This document shows positions 17,724-26,065 of a DNA stretch of 64,000 nt, piece after piece. The stretch covers positions 2,480,001 to 2,544,000 of the forward strand of contig NZ_CP059856.1 of the NCBI RefSeq assembly GCF_009193325.2, written 5' to 3'. The notes beneath the pieces were generated by a model that was not told the DNA's origin, did no database searches, and worked only from the letters and a program-made list of their open reading frames with translations. This stretch comes from Bacteroides zhangwenhongii. Its GTDB lineage: Bacteria > Bacteroidota > Bacteroidia > Bacteroidales > Bacteroidaceae. The translations under genes were made by a program, and so were the position numbers. How positions within the stretch are numbered: the first letter of the stretch is position 1; each line of letters begins with the position of its first letter.

Positions 17724-18947
17724 ATGAAACGATTTAATGACTTTTTCCGCTGTATGTCGCCGCTTGTGCTATTCATGTTGTTCTTTTCCACCACCGGTGC
17801 GTCCGCAATGAAAAGCAACGGTCCGGCCGCAGACGGTCATGACTCCATCCGTATCAGCCTGCTGACCTGTGCTCCCGGCGAGGAGATTTATTCTCTGTTC
17901 GGACATACAGCCATCCGTTACGAAAATCCTTCACAAGGGATTGATGTAGTTTTCAACTACGGTCTGTTCAGCTTCAACACCCCCAACTTCATACTTCGCT
18001 TCTCTCTCGGAGAGACAGATTATCAACTGGGCGCAACCGATTATGCCCATTTTGCAGCAGAATACGCATTCTTCGGACGTAGCGTATGGCAACAGACTCT
18101 GAACCTGACCGAAAGAGAAAAGGCCGAATTAATCCGTCTGCTACAAGAGAATTATCGTCCCGAGAACCGGGTGTACCGTTACAATTTCTTTTACGACAAT
18201 TGCGCCACCCGTCCCCGCGACAAGATAGAAGAAAGCATTGCCGGAAAAGTGATTTATCCCGCAAAACCGCAGGACGGCTCACGGTCTTTCCGCGACATCG
18301 TGCATCAATATTGCAAAGGTCATCCGTGGGCACGCTTCGGCATTGACTTATGTATCGGAAGCGAAGCAGACCGTCCTATCACACAGCGGCAGATGATGTT
18401 TGCCCCATTTTATCTGATGGATGCCTTTGCCGGAGCGCAAATTGAGAATGACTCCATTCAGCGACCGCTTGCGGAAGCCGCCCGACTGATTGTAGACGCC
18501 ACTCCCGAGACGGATGAAAGCGGCTGGATATTCACTCCGCTACAATGCGCCCTGCTTTTATTTATATTGACAGTCGGCGCTACCATCTACGGTATCCGGC
18601 GAAGAACCGGACTATGGGGAGTAGACTTCTTCCTTTTCAGCGCGGCAGGTATCGTAGGTTGTGTTCTTGCCTTTCTGGCTCTCTTTTCCGAACACCCGGC
18701 CGTCAGTTCCAATTTCTTATTGCTCGTGTTTCACCCCGGACAACTTCTTTTCCTTCCCTACATCATTTATTGTGACCGAAAAGGAAAGAAATGTTGGTAT
18801 TTGACTTTGAATTTGATCATTTTAACACTTTTTATAGTGCTTTTTCCGCTAATTCCACAAAGATTTGACTTAGCTGTTGTACCTTTGGCACTCAGTTTGC
18901 TGGTACGTTCAGCGAGCAACTTAATTGTGACATCTAAAAAGAAATAA
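17724..18947 (+). CDS. DUF4105 membrane protein
   Basis: I start at ATG 17724 (MKRFNDFFRCMSPLVLFMLFF), because upstream in-frame codons fall in the palindrome. The protein has 407 residues: a signal peptide or anchor ending near STTGASA, then a DUF4105 domain (about residues 40-250), and finally several membrane helices from about residue 275 to the end. The DUF4105 domain shows the signature LLTCAPGEEIYSLFGHTAIR and YRYNFFYDNCATRPRD, with His and Cys that are conserved in this family, which resembles a papain/NlpC-like periplasmic fold. The function is unknown. The stop codon overlaps the start of the next gene by 1 bp (TAATG), so the two are coupled. Confidence 0.8.
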   Translation: MKRFNDFFRCMSPLVLFMLFFSTTGASAMKSNGPAADGHDSIRISLLTCAPGEEIYSLFGHTAIRYENPSQGIDVVFNYGLFSFNTPNFILRFSLGETDYQLGATDYAHFAAEYAFFGRSVWQQTLNLTEREKAELIRLLQENYRPENRVYRYNFFYDNCATRPRDKIEESIAGKVIYPAKPQDGSRSFRDIVHQYCKGHPWARFGIDLCIGSEADRPITQRQMMFAPFYLMDAFAGAQIENDSIQRPLAEAARLIVDATPETDESGWIFTPLQCALLLFILTVGATIYGIRRRTGLWGVDFFLFSAAGIVGCVLAFLALFSEHPAVSSNFLLLVFHPGQLLFLPYIIYCDRKGKKCWYLTLNLIILTLFIVLFPLIPQRFDLAVVPLALSLLVRSASNLIVTSKKK

Positions 18948-20521
18948 TGAAAGGATTACTGACTTCCCTTATCACCGTACTTACCTTCACCGGGCTACAA
19001 GCTCAGTCGTTGCCTGCTGCACCCAAGCTCGTGGTGGGACTGACGATTGACCAACTGCGTACGGACTACCTGGAAGCATTCTCATCACTTTACGGGGAGA
19101 AAGGTTTCAAACGCCTTTGGAAAGAGGGAAGAGTGTTCTATAATGCCGAATATACTTTCAGCGGTGTGGACCGCTCGTCTGCCATAGCCGCCATTTACAG
19201 CGGAACGACTCCCTCCATGAACGGAATCATCTCCAAGCGATGGATGGACGCGGCTACCCTACGTCCTGTCAACAGCACAGACGACACGGCTTTCATGGGG
19301 TACTATACCGACCAGACGTGTTCTCCTTCCAAATTATTGACTTCCACCATTGCCGATGAGCTCAAAATAGCGACTCAAGGCAAGGGGCTTGTATATGCCA
19401 TCGCTCCCAAATGTGACGCGGCGATTTTTGCCGCCGGACATGCCGGGAACGGTGCTTTCTGGCTCAATCCCAACACGGGAAAATGGAGCGGAACAACTTA
19501 TTACGGAGAATTTCCTTGGTGGGCAAGTCAGTACAACGACCGCCAAGCCGTCGATTTCCGTATTGCGAATATCGTATGGGAACCGGTATTTCCTCGCGGG
19601 ATGTACACATTCCTGCCCGACTGGCGGGATATGGTTTTCAAATATAAATTTGATGACGACCGCAACAACAAGTACCGCCGTTTCATCACCAGCCCTTTCG
19701 TGAACGATGAAGTGAATGCGCTTGCCGAAGAAGCATTGAGCAAGAGTTCAATCGGCATGGACGACATTACTGACTTATTGGCACTGACTTATTATGCCGG
19801 CAACTACGCACATAAATCCGTACAGGAATGTGCAATGGAAATACAGGATACCTACGTGCGCATTGACCGTAGCATTGCCAACCTGCTCGAACTGCTCGAC
19901 AGGAAAGTGGGCTTGCAGAACGTGCTCATCTTCGTCACTTCCACCGGATATACAGACAGCGAATCGTCTGATTCGGGATTATACAAAATTCCCGGAGGAG
20001 AGTTCTACCTCAACCGTTGCGCCGCTTTGCTGAATATGTATCTGATGGCTACGTACGGGGAAGGAAAATATGTGGAAACTTATCACAACCAACAGATTTA
20101 TCTGAATCATAAGTTGCTGGAACAAAAGCAACTCAATCTGACGGAAGTACAAGAGAAGTCCGCCGAATTCCTGATGCAATTCAGTGGAGTGAATGAGGCA
20201 TATTCCGCCAACAGGCTTCTGTTGGGTTCGTGGACTCCGGAAATCCACAAAATACGTAACGGATATCATCGTAAACGCTCGGGGGATCTGGTAATCGATG
20301 TTCTTCCCGGATGGTCAATCGTTGACGAGAACAGCCACGAGAACAAGGTGGTACGCCATTCGTTCATCCCCTCACCGCTGATTTTCATCGGTCACTCGGT
20401 GAAACCGGCTATCATACAGACTCCTGTAACCATTGAACATATTGCGCCTACACTGGCTCATTTCATGCGTATCCGGGCTCCCAACGCCTGCAGCTCCGCC
20501 CCTATTACCGACTTGCGGTAA
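18947..20521 (+). CDS. Degenerate PafA-type alkaline phosphatase family protein
   Basis: This 524-residue exported protein (signal MKGLLTSLITVLTFTGLQAQ) follows the fold of the PafA alkaline phosphatases: VVGLTIDQLRTDYL near residue 30, IYSGTTPSMNGI near 85, DRSIANLLELLDRKVGLQNVLIFVTS around 305-330 and a final HIAPTLAHFMRI. Only the first metal-ligand Asp (DQ, residue 35) is clearly kept. By eye alignment, the nucleophile Thr (TAPGHASIY in PafA) is replaced by VDRSSAIAAIY; the DYVGH pair by NYAHK; and the TADHG metal motif by TSTGY. Other PafA proteins need these. It is probably a non-catalytic binding or regulatory relative. It forms an operon with the DUF4105 gene (1-bp overlap). Confidence 0.75.
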   Translation: MKGLLTSLITVLTFTGLQAQSLPAAPKLVVGLTIDQLRTDYLEAFSSLYGEKGFKRLWKEGRVFYNAEYTFSGVDRSSAIAAIYSGTTPSMNGIISKRWMDAATLRPVNSTDDTAFMGYYTDQTCSPSKLLTSTIADELKIATQGKGLVYAIAPKCDAAIFAAGHAGNGAFWLNPNTGKWSGTTYYGEFPWWASQYNDRQAVDFRIANIVWEPVFPRGMYTFLPDWRDMVFKYKFDDDRNNKYRRFITSPFVNDEVNALAEEALSKSSIGMDDITDLLALTYYAGNYAHKSVQECAMEIQDTYVRIDRSIANLLELLDRKVGLQNVLIFVTSTGYTDSESSDSGLYKIPGGEFYLNRCAALLNMYLMATYGEGKYVETYHNQQIYLNHKLLEQKQLNLTEVQEKSAEFLMQFSGVNEAYSANRLLLGSWTPEIHKIRNGYHRKRSGDLVIDVLPGWSIVDENSHENKVVRHSFIPSPLIFIGHSVKPAIIQTPVTIEHIAPTLAHFMRIRAPNACSSAPITDLR

Positions 20522-20574
20522 AAGTTTACTCATAAAAACAGGGTGCAAAACATAAATAAATCAGCATTTTAATG

Positions 20575-20582
20575 TAACTTTG
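20575..20582 (+). promoter_or_regulatory. Bacteroidetes -7 promoter element of secA
   Basis: TAACTTTG matches TAnnTTTG. A start near 20588 would give secA a leader of about 130 nt that contains the palindrome at 20594-20682. Confidence 0.55.
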
Positions 20583-20593
20583 CAGGGATTATC

Positions 20594-20682
20594 CACCACG
20601 GATTCCACAGATTCACACAGATTGAAAAGAAAAATCTGTGTCCTGTATAAAAGATCCGTGAGAATCTGTGAAATCCGTGGTG
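20594..20682. repeat. Palindrome of phased CACRGATT motifs in the secA leader
   Basis: Left arm caccacggattccacagatt (from 20594) pairs with the right arm ending at 20682, revcomp caccacggatttcacagatt: 19 of 20 positions match. Each arm holds three CACRGATT motifs at 10-bp spacing. If transcription begins near 20588, the secA messenger carries this as a strong 5' hairpin. The related copies are at 1405-1464 and 7713-8022. Confidence 0.65.
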
Positions 20683-20716
20683 CAAGAAAGATAAATAATA
20701 AACTAAATAATAGAAC

Positions 20717-23700
20717 ATGGGATTTAATGAATTTTTAAGCTCGATTTTCGGAAACAAATCCACACGAGACATGAAAGAAATCAAGCCCTGGGTGGAGAAG
20801 ATTAAAGCTGCCTACCCGGAGGTTGAGAAACTGGATAACGACGCACTCCGCGCAAAAACGGAAGAACTCAAAAAATATATCCGCGAATCAGCAACCGCCG
20901 AACGTGCGAAAGTGGAAGAACTGAAAGCGAGTATCGAAAGCCTTGAACTGGAAGACCGCGAAGAAGTATTTGCGCAAATAGACAAGATAGAAAAAGAAAT
21001 TCTGGAGAAATATGAAAAAGCATTGGACGAAGTATTGCCCGTTGCTTTCTCCATCGTTAAGGCAACTGCCAAACGTTTTGCCGAAAATGAAGAAATTGTA
21101 GTGACTGCCACGGAATTCGACCGCCAGCTCGCTGCAACAAAGGATTTTGTACGCATCGAGGGAGACAAAGCCATTTATCAGAATCACTGGATGGCCGGTG
21201 GTAACGACACGGTGTGGAACATGGTTCACTACGACGTACAGTTGTTTGGTGGTGTCGTTCTCCATAAAGGCAAGATTGCGGAAATGGCAACCGGTGAAGG
21301 TAAGACATTGGTAGCTACCCTCCCGGTATTCCTGAACGCATTGACCGGGAACGGTGTTCATGTGGTAACCGTGAACGACTATCTGGCAAAACGTGACTCC
21401 GAATGGATGGGTCCTCTCTATATGTTCCACGGTCTGAGTGTGGATTGCATCGACCGCCATCAACCGAACTCCGACGCACGCCGTCAGGCATATCTGGCCG
21501 ACATCACTTTCGGAACGAACAACGAATTCGGTTTCGACTACCTGCGTGACAATATGGCTATCAGTCCGAAAGACCTTGTACAACGTCAGCACAACTACGC
21601 GATTGTCGATGAAGTAGACTCCGTATTGATTGACGACGCACGTACTCCATTGATTATTTCCGGCCCTGTGCCGAAAGGCGATGACCAATTATTCGAACAA
21701 CTCCGTCCGTTGGTTGAACGTCTGGTAGAAGCGCAGAAGATATTGGCTACCAAATATTTGTCTGAGGCCAAAAAGCTGATCGCAACCGGTGACAAGAAAG
21801 ATATGGAAGAGGGATTCCTCGCTTTGTATCGCAGCCATAAGGCATTGCCTAAAAATAAAGCGTTGATTAAGTTCTTGAGTGAGCAAGGCATCAAGGCCGG
21901 TATGCTCAAGACAGAGGAAATCTATATGGAGCAGAACAACAAGCGTATGCATGAGGTGACTGATCCGTTGTATTTCGTCATCGACGAGAAGCTGAACAGC
22001 GTAGATTTGACAGACAAAGGTGTAGACCTGATTACCGGCAACTCAGAAGACCCGACATTGTTCGTACTCCCCGATATCGCCGGACAACTCTCGGAACTGG
22101 AGAATGTGCCGGACCTGACTAACGAGGAAAAACTCCAGAAGAAGGACGAACTGCTGACTAACTACGCCGTTAAATCGGAACGCGTACATACGATCAACCA
22201 ATTATTGAAGGCGTACACGATGTTCGAGAAAGATGACGAGTATGTGGTTATCGACGGACAAGTGAAGATTGTAGACGAACAGACCGGACGTATCATGGAA
22301 GGCCGCCGCTATTCTGACGGACTGCATCAGGCTATCGAAGCAAAGGAACGCGTGAAAGTGGAAGCTGCTACGCAGACTTTCGCCACGATTACTTTGCAGA
22401 ACTACTTCCGTATGTATCACAAGCTGTCCGGTATGACCGGTACTGCCGAGACGGAAGCAGGCGAACTTTGGGACATTTATAAATTGGATGTTGTGGTAAT
22501 CCCGACCAACCGTCCGATTGCCCGCAAAGACATGAACGACCGTGTTTACAAGACTAAGCGCGAAAAATATAAAGCCGTGATCGAGGAAATCGAACAATTG
22601 GTTCAGGCAGGACGTCCGGTGTTGGTAGGTACCACTTCGGTAGAAATCTCCGAAATGCTGAGTAAAATGCTGACCATGCGTAAGATTGAACATAATGTAT
22701 TGAATGCGAAGTTGCACCAGAAAGAAGCCGAAATCGTAGCGAAAGCCGGTTTGAGTTGCGCGGTAACGATTGCAACCAACATGGCAGGTCGTGGTACGGA
22801 TATCAAACTAAGTCCGGAGGTAAAGGCTGCGGGCGGTTTGGCGATTATCGGTACGGAACGTCATGAGTCCCGCCGTGTAGACCGCCAGTTGCGTGGTCGT
22901 GCAGGACGTCAGGGTGACCCGGGTTCATCTGTATTCTTCGTATCACTGGAAGATGACTTGATGCGTCTGTTCTCTTCCGACCGTATCGCAAGCGTAATGG
23001 ATAGACTCGGTTTCCAGGAAGGCGAAATGATTGAGCATAAAATGATTTCCAATTCTATCGAACGCGCCCAGAAGAAGGTAGAAGAAAACAACTTCGGTAT
23101 CCGTAAGCGTCTGTTGGAATACGACGACGTTATGAACAAGCAACGTACGGTTGTCTACACGAAACGCCGCCATGCGCTGATGGGTGAACGTATCGGTATG
23201 GATATCGTAAATATGATTTGGGACCGTTGCGCGAATGCCATCGAAAATAATGACTACGAGGGTTGTCAGATGGAACTGCTCCAAACGTTGGCTATGGAAA
23301 CTCCGTTCACAGAGGAAGAGTTCCGCAACGAGAAGAAAGAGAAGTTGGCCGACAAGACTTTCAACATTGCGATGGAGAATTTCAAACGCAAGACCGAACG
23401 TCTGGCTCAAATCGCTAATCCGGTTATCAAACAAGTATATGAGAATCAAGGACATATGTATGAAAACATCCTGATTCCTATTACGGACGGAAAACGTATG
23501 TACAACATCTCTTGCAACCTGAAAGCGGCTTACGAATCGGAATCGAAAGAGGTGGTGAAATCATTCGAGAAATCAATCCTGCTCCACGTGATCGATGAAG
23601 CATGGAAAGAGAATTTGCGTGAACTGGACGAACTGAAACATTCGGTACAGAACGCCAGCTACGAACAAAAAGACCCGTTATTGATTTACAAACTGGAATC

Positions 23701-24037
23701 CGTAACGCTGTTTGACGCAATGGTGAACAAAATCAACAACCAGACTGTGTCTATCCTGATGCGTGGACAAATTCCTGTACAGGAAGCTCCGGACGAACCG
23801 TCCGCACGCCGGGTAGAAGTACGTCAGGCTGCTCCGGAACAACGTCAGGACATGAGCAAGTATCGTGAGAACAAACAGGATTTGAACGACCCGAACCAGC
23901 AGGCTGCCGCCAATCAGGATACCCGCGAACAGCAGAAACGCGAACCGATTCGCGCCGAAAAAACGGTAGGACGCAACGATCCTTGTCCATGCGGAAGCGG
24001 TAAGAAGTACAAGAACTGCCACGGAAGAAATCTTTGA
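20717..24037 (+). CDS. secA: Preprotein translocase ATPase SecA
   Basis: SecA is the cytosolic ATPase that drives polypeptides through SecYEG. The 1106-residue length is larger than the E. coli enzyme (901), as usual in Bacteroidetes, because of insertions in the first third (acidic coiled segment near residues 50-100). Motifs: Walker A MATGEGKT (about 190-197), [19 protein letters not shown] in NBD1, [52 protein letters not shown] in NBD2, and the zinc-binding C-terminus [18 protein letters not shown] that contacts SecB or ribosomes. The start at ATG 20717 ([20 protein letters not shown]) is standard. An intrinsic terminator follows at 24098-24141. Confidence 0.97.
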   Translation: MGFNEFLSSIFGNKSTRDMKEIKPWVEKIKAAYPEVEKLDNDALRAKTEELKKYIRESATAERAKVEELKASIESLELEDREEVFAQIDKIEKEILEKYEKALDEVLPVAFSIVKATAKRFAENEEIVVTATEFDRQLAATKDFVRIEGDKAIYQNHWMAGGNDTVWNMVHYDVQLFGGVVLHKGKIAEMATGEGKTLVATLPVFLNALTGNGVHVVTVNDYLAKRDSEWMGPLYMFHGLSVDCIDRHQPNSDARRQAYLADITFGTNNEFGFDYLRDNMAISPKDLVQRQHNYAIVDEVDSVLIDDARTPLIISGPVPKGDDQLFEQLRPLVERLVEAQKILATKYLSEAKKLIATGDKKDMEEGFLALYRSHKALPKNKALIKFLSEQGIKAGMLKTEEIYMEQNNKRMHEVTDPLYFVIDEKLNSVDLTDKGVDLITGNSEDPTLFVLPDIAGQLSELENVPDLTNEEKLQKKDELLTNYAVKSERVHTINQLLKAYTMFEKDDEYVVIDGQVKIVDEQTGRIMEGRRYSDGLHQAIEAKERVKVEAATQTFATITLQNYFRMYHKLSGMTGTAETEAGELWDIYKLDVVVIPTNRPIARKDMNDRVYKTKREKYKAVIEEIEQLVQAGRPVLVGTTSVEISEMLSKMLTMRKIEHNVLNAKLHQKEAEIVAKAGLSCAVTIATNMAGRGTDIKLSPEVKAAGGLAIIGTERHESRRVDRQLRGRAGRQGDPGSSVFFVSLEDDLMRLFSSDRIASVMDRLGFQEGEMIEHKMISNSIERAQKKVEENNFGIRKRLLEYDDVMNKQRTVVYTKRRHALMGERIGMDIVNMIWDRCANAIENNDYEGCQMELLQTLAMETPFTEEEFRNEKKEKLADKTFNIAMENFKRKTERLAQIANPVIKQVYENQGHMYENILIPITDGKRMYNISCNLKAAYESESKEVVKSFEKSILLHVIDEAWKENLRELDELKHSVQNASYEQKDPLLIYKLESVTLFDAMVNKINNQTVSILMRGQIPVQEAPDEPSARRVEVRQAAPEQRQDMSKYRENKQDLNDPNQQAAANQDTREQQKREPIRAEKTVGRNDPCPCGSGKKYKNCHGRNL

Positions 24038-24097
24038 TCAATGAGGTAAGGAGCAGACGACAGGATTTGTACCCGGCGCTCCCTATCTTCCGATTAT

Positions 24098-24141
24098 AAA
24101 AGAAAGCCTCAAACGGTTAAAAACTGTTTGAGGCTTTCTTT
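24098..24141 (+). terminator. Intrinsic terminator of secA
   Basis: A 21-bp stem (aaaagaaagcctcaaacggtt with aactgtttgaggctttcttt and the next t), with one G-U pair and a short A loop, ends in a T-rich tract. It follows secA and precedes the next promoter. Confidence 0.75.
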
Positions 24142-24157
24142 TGTTCTTTCAAAATAG

Positions 24158-24165
24158 TACTTTTG
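24158..24165 (+). promoter_or_regulatory. Bacteroidetes -7 element upstream of the DUF6340-like gene
   Basis: TACTTTTG matches TAnnTTTG and lies 34 bp before ATG 24200. This separates the lipoprotein gene from secA as its own transcription unit. Confidence 0.5.
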
Positions 24166-24199
24166 TTCAAACTACTAAATGTATTAAATTGTATTGACT

Positions 24200-25306
24200 A
24201 TGGCAAAATCTTATTCATTGGCATTCGTTTCTCTGTTTCTATTACTATTCGGCAGCTGTCAAAGTATAGAACAGATTTCCATTGATTATCTGCAACCTGC
24301 CGATTTGAGTTTTCCTCCTCAACTTCGTAAAGTGGCCATCGTAAATAATACAAGTAATGCACCGGACGATAAGCTGACTCCCCAAACTAAAAAGTCGAAA
24401 GACAATAGAGTTGAAATAAGCCGTGCCATAGCATATGCCAATGGCGATCCTAAGGTTGCGGCAGAAGCGATGGCGGAAGAGATAGCGCATCAGAACTACT
24501 TTGACGAAGTGGTGATTTGCGACTCTGCCTTGCGGGCAAACGATAAAATCTCCCGTGAAAGTACACTTTCTCAAGAGGAAGTCCGCCAGCTAGCTTCCGA
24601 TCTGGGAGTAGATCTGATTATTGCTTTGGAAAATCTGCAATTCAAAATAACGAAAACAGTACGTTACTTGGAGGAATTCGGGTGTTATCAAGGTGCGATA
24701 GATGCGAAAGTCTATCCAACGGTATCCGTATACCTGCCCGAACGGAGTAAACCGATGGCTACTATCCGTCTCAATGACAGCATTTTCTGGGAGGATTTCG
24801 GAATTTCACCTACAGAAGCCGCCGCACAAATCATCCCCACAAAAGATATGCTGAAAGAGGCTGCAGAGTTCGCAGGAACCGTGCCCGTAAAATATATTGT
24901 CCCTATCTGGAAGAACGGGAAGCGTTATCTGTATACCGGTGGCTCCGTCCCCATGCGCGATGCGGCCATTTATGTACGCGAAAATTCGTGGGACGAAGCA
25001 TACGAACTTTGGAATCAAGCCTACCAATCGACTAAAAACGAAAAGAAAAAGATGCGTGCAGCTCTTAATATAGCTGTTTATTATGAGATGAAAGATAGTC
25101 TGGCAAAAGCGGAAGAATGGGCTACTACCGCTCAACAACACGCCCGGAAAACAGAATTGAAAAAGAATGCCGGCAACAATAAAATCAATACCGATGAAGC
25201 ACCGAATTACTTCTACATCAGCCTCTATTTAACCGAATTGAAGGAGAGAAACGCCCAATTATCCAAGCTTAAGCTACAAATGAGCCGATTTAATGATGAT
25301 TTTTAA
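24200..25306 (+). CDS. DUF6340-like lipoprotein
   Basis: I start at ATG 24200 (MAKSYSLAFVSLFLLLFGSCQSIEQ, Cys near residue 20 as lipobox), not at the upstream TTG. The protein has about 368 residues. The early mature segment reads ISIDYLQPADLSFPPQLRKVAIVNNT, typical of the Bacteroides DUF6340 family, and the C-terminal third is helical and TPR-like (ENSWDEAYELWNQAYQSTKNEKKKMRAALNIAVYYEMK). Function unknown. It has its own promoter-like element. Confidence 0.78.
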   Translation: MAKSYSLAFVSLFLLLFGSCQSIEQISIDYLQPADLSFPPQLRKVAIVNNTSNAPDDKLTPQTKKSKDNRVEISRAIAYANGDPKVAAEAMAEEIAHQNYFDEVVICDSALRANDKISRESTLSQEEVRQLASDLGVDLIIALENLQFKITKTVRYLEEFGCYQGAIDAKVYPTVSVYLPERSKPMATIRLNDSIFWEDFGISPTEAAAQIIPTKDMLKEAAEFAGTVPVKYIVPIWKNGKRYLYTGGSVPMRDAAIYVRENSWDEAYELWNQAYQSTKNEKKKMRAALNIAVYYEMKDSLAKAEEWATTAQQHARKTELKKNAGNNKINTDEAPNYFYISLYLTELKERNAQLSKLKLQMSRFNDDF

Positions 25307-25337
25307 GGAAATCGTGTATCAAATCTTATTTTTTTTA

Positions 25338-25345
25338 TACCTTTG
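25338..25345 (+). promoter_or_regulatory. Bacteroidetes -7 element upstream of 25368
   Basis: TACCTTTG matches TAnnTTTG and lies 22 bp before the start codon at 25368, leaving a short leader of about 15 nt. Confidence 0.55.
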
Positions 25346-25367
25346 AACTAACAAAAAGAAGGAACCC

Positions 25368-25814
25368 ATGAAATTGAGCGAACAATCACTATCTATTATC
25401 GAATCGGCTATCCAAAAGGCAGTCGCTAAATACACCTGTAACTGTGAACAAACAGCAGTAACCGATATCCACCTCCAGCCGGACCAGACTTCGGGGCAAC
25501 TTAATGTTTACAACGATGATGATGAAGAATTAGCCAACGTCATGATAGAAGAATGGGCTACATACGACGGTGATGATTTTTTGGAAAATGTAGAACCTTC
25601 TTTGCGCAGTATCCTGTGCAGAATGAAGGAGGCGGGGGACTTCGAGAAGATTACCATCCTGAAGCCTTACTCATTCGTTCTGGTAGATGAAGAAAAAGAA
25701 ACCGTAGCCGAGTTATTATTAATAGACGACGATACGATACTGGTAAACGATGAACTTCTGAAAGGATTGGATAAGGAATTGGACGATTTCTTAAAAGAGT
25801 TGTTAGAAAAATAA
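25368..25814 (+). CDS. Small acidic conserved protein
   Basis: A 148-residue protein with no signal peptide or membrane segment. It is strongly acidic, with clusters DDDEE (about residues 49-53), DEEKE and LLIDDDTILVNDELLKGLDKELDDFLKELL at the end. Three Cys residues include CNC at about 24-26. I do not recognise the family. The regular codon use, its own promoter and the good length suggest that it is a real conserved gene. It converges with the GH89 gene of the next locus. Confidence 0.7.
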   Translation: MKLSEQSLSIIESAIQKAVAKYTCNCEQTAVTDIHLQPDQTSGQLNVYNDDDEELANVMIEEWATYDGDDFLENVEPSLRSILCRMKEAGDFEKITILKPYSFVLVDEEKETVAELLLIDDDTILVNDELLKGLDKELDDFLKELLEK

Positions 25815-25854
25815 ACTCCTTCACTAATTACAATTCTTTCTATCAAGCTGATTG

Positions 25855-25993
25855 TTTCGTTCCACCTTAGTTTCCCTTTAGTTCTAGCGAGGTCATCTTC
25901 TCGTCCCAGTTAGTTAGATTGGAACGAAATATTCAATATTAAAATTAAGCAAAAACGAAGAGCAAGCTCCTAGAAAAAAGGCTACTTGCTCTT
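25855..25993. terminator. Convergent terminator region with two inverted repeats
   Basis: The 251-bp gap between two convergent genes holds two stems. An outer one pairs tttcgttcca (25855-25864) with tggaacgaaa (25920-25929), 10 bp with 55 nt between. A second pairs aagagcaag (25958-25966) with cttgctctt (25985-25993), followed by T residues, a typical terminator that could serve either strand. Confidence 0.6.
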
Positions 25994-26065
25994 TTATAAG
26001 TTACAAAAACGACATTTACTGAATATTTCCAGTACACCCTATTTATATTTTAGGAATATTCCAGG

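Noticed and set aside
18947..20521. Calling the gene an active alkaline phosphatase
   Set aside because: The nucleophile and several metal ligands expected from PafA are not found at their positions.
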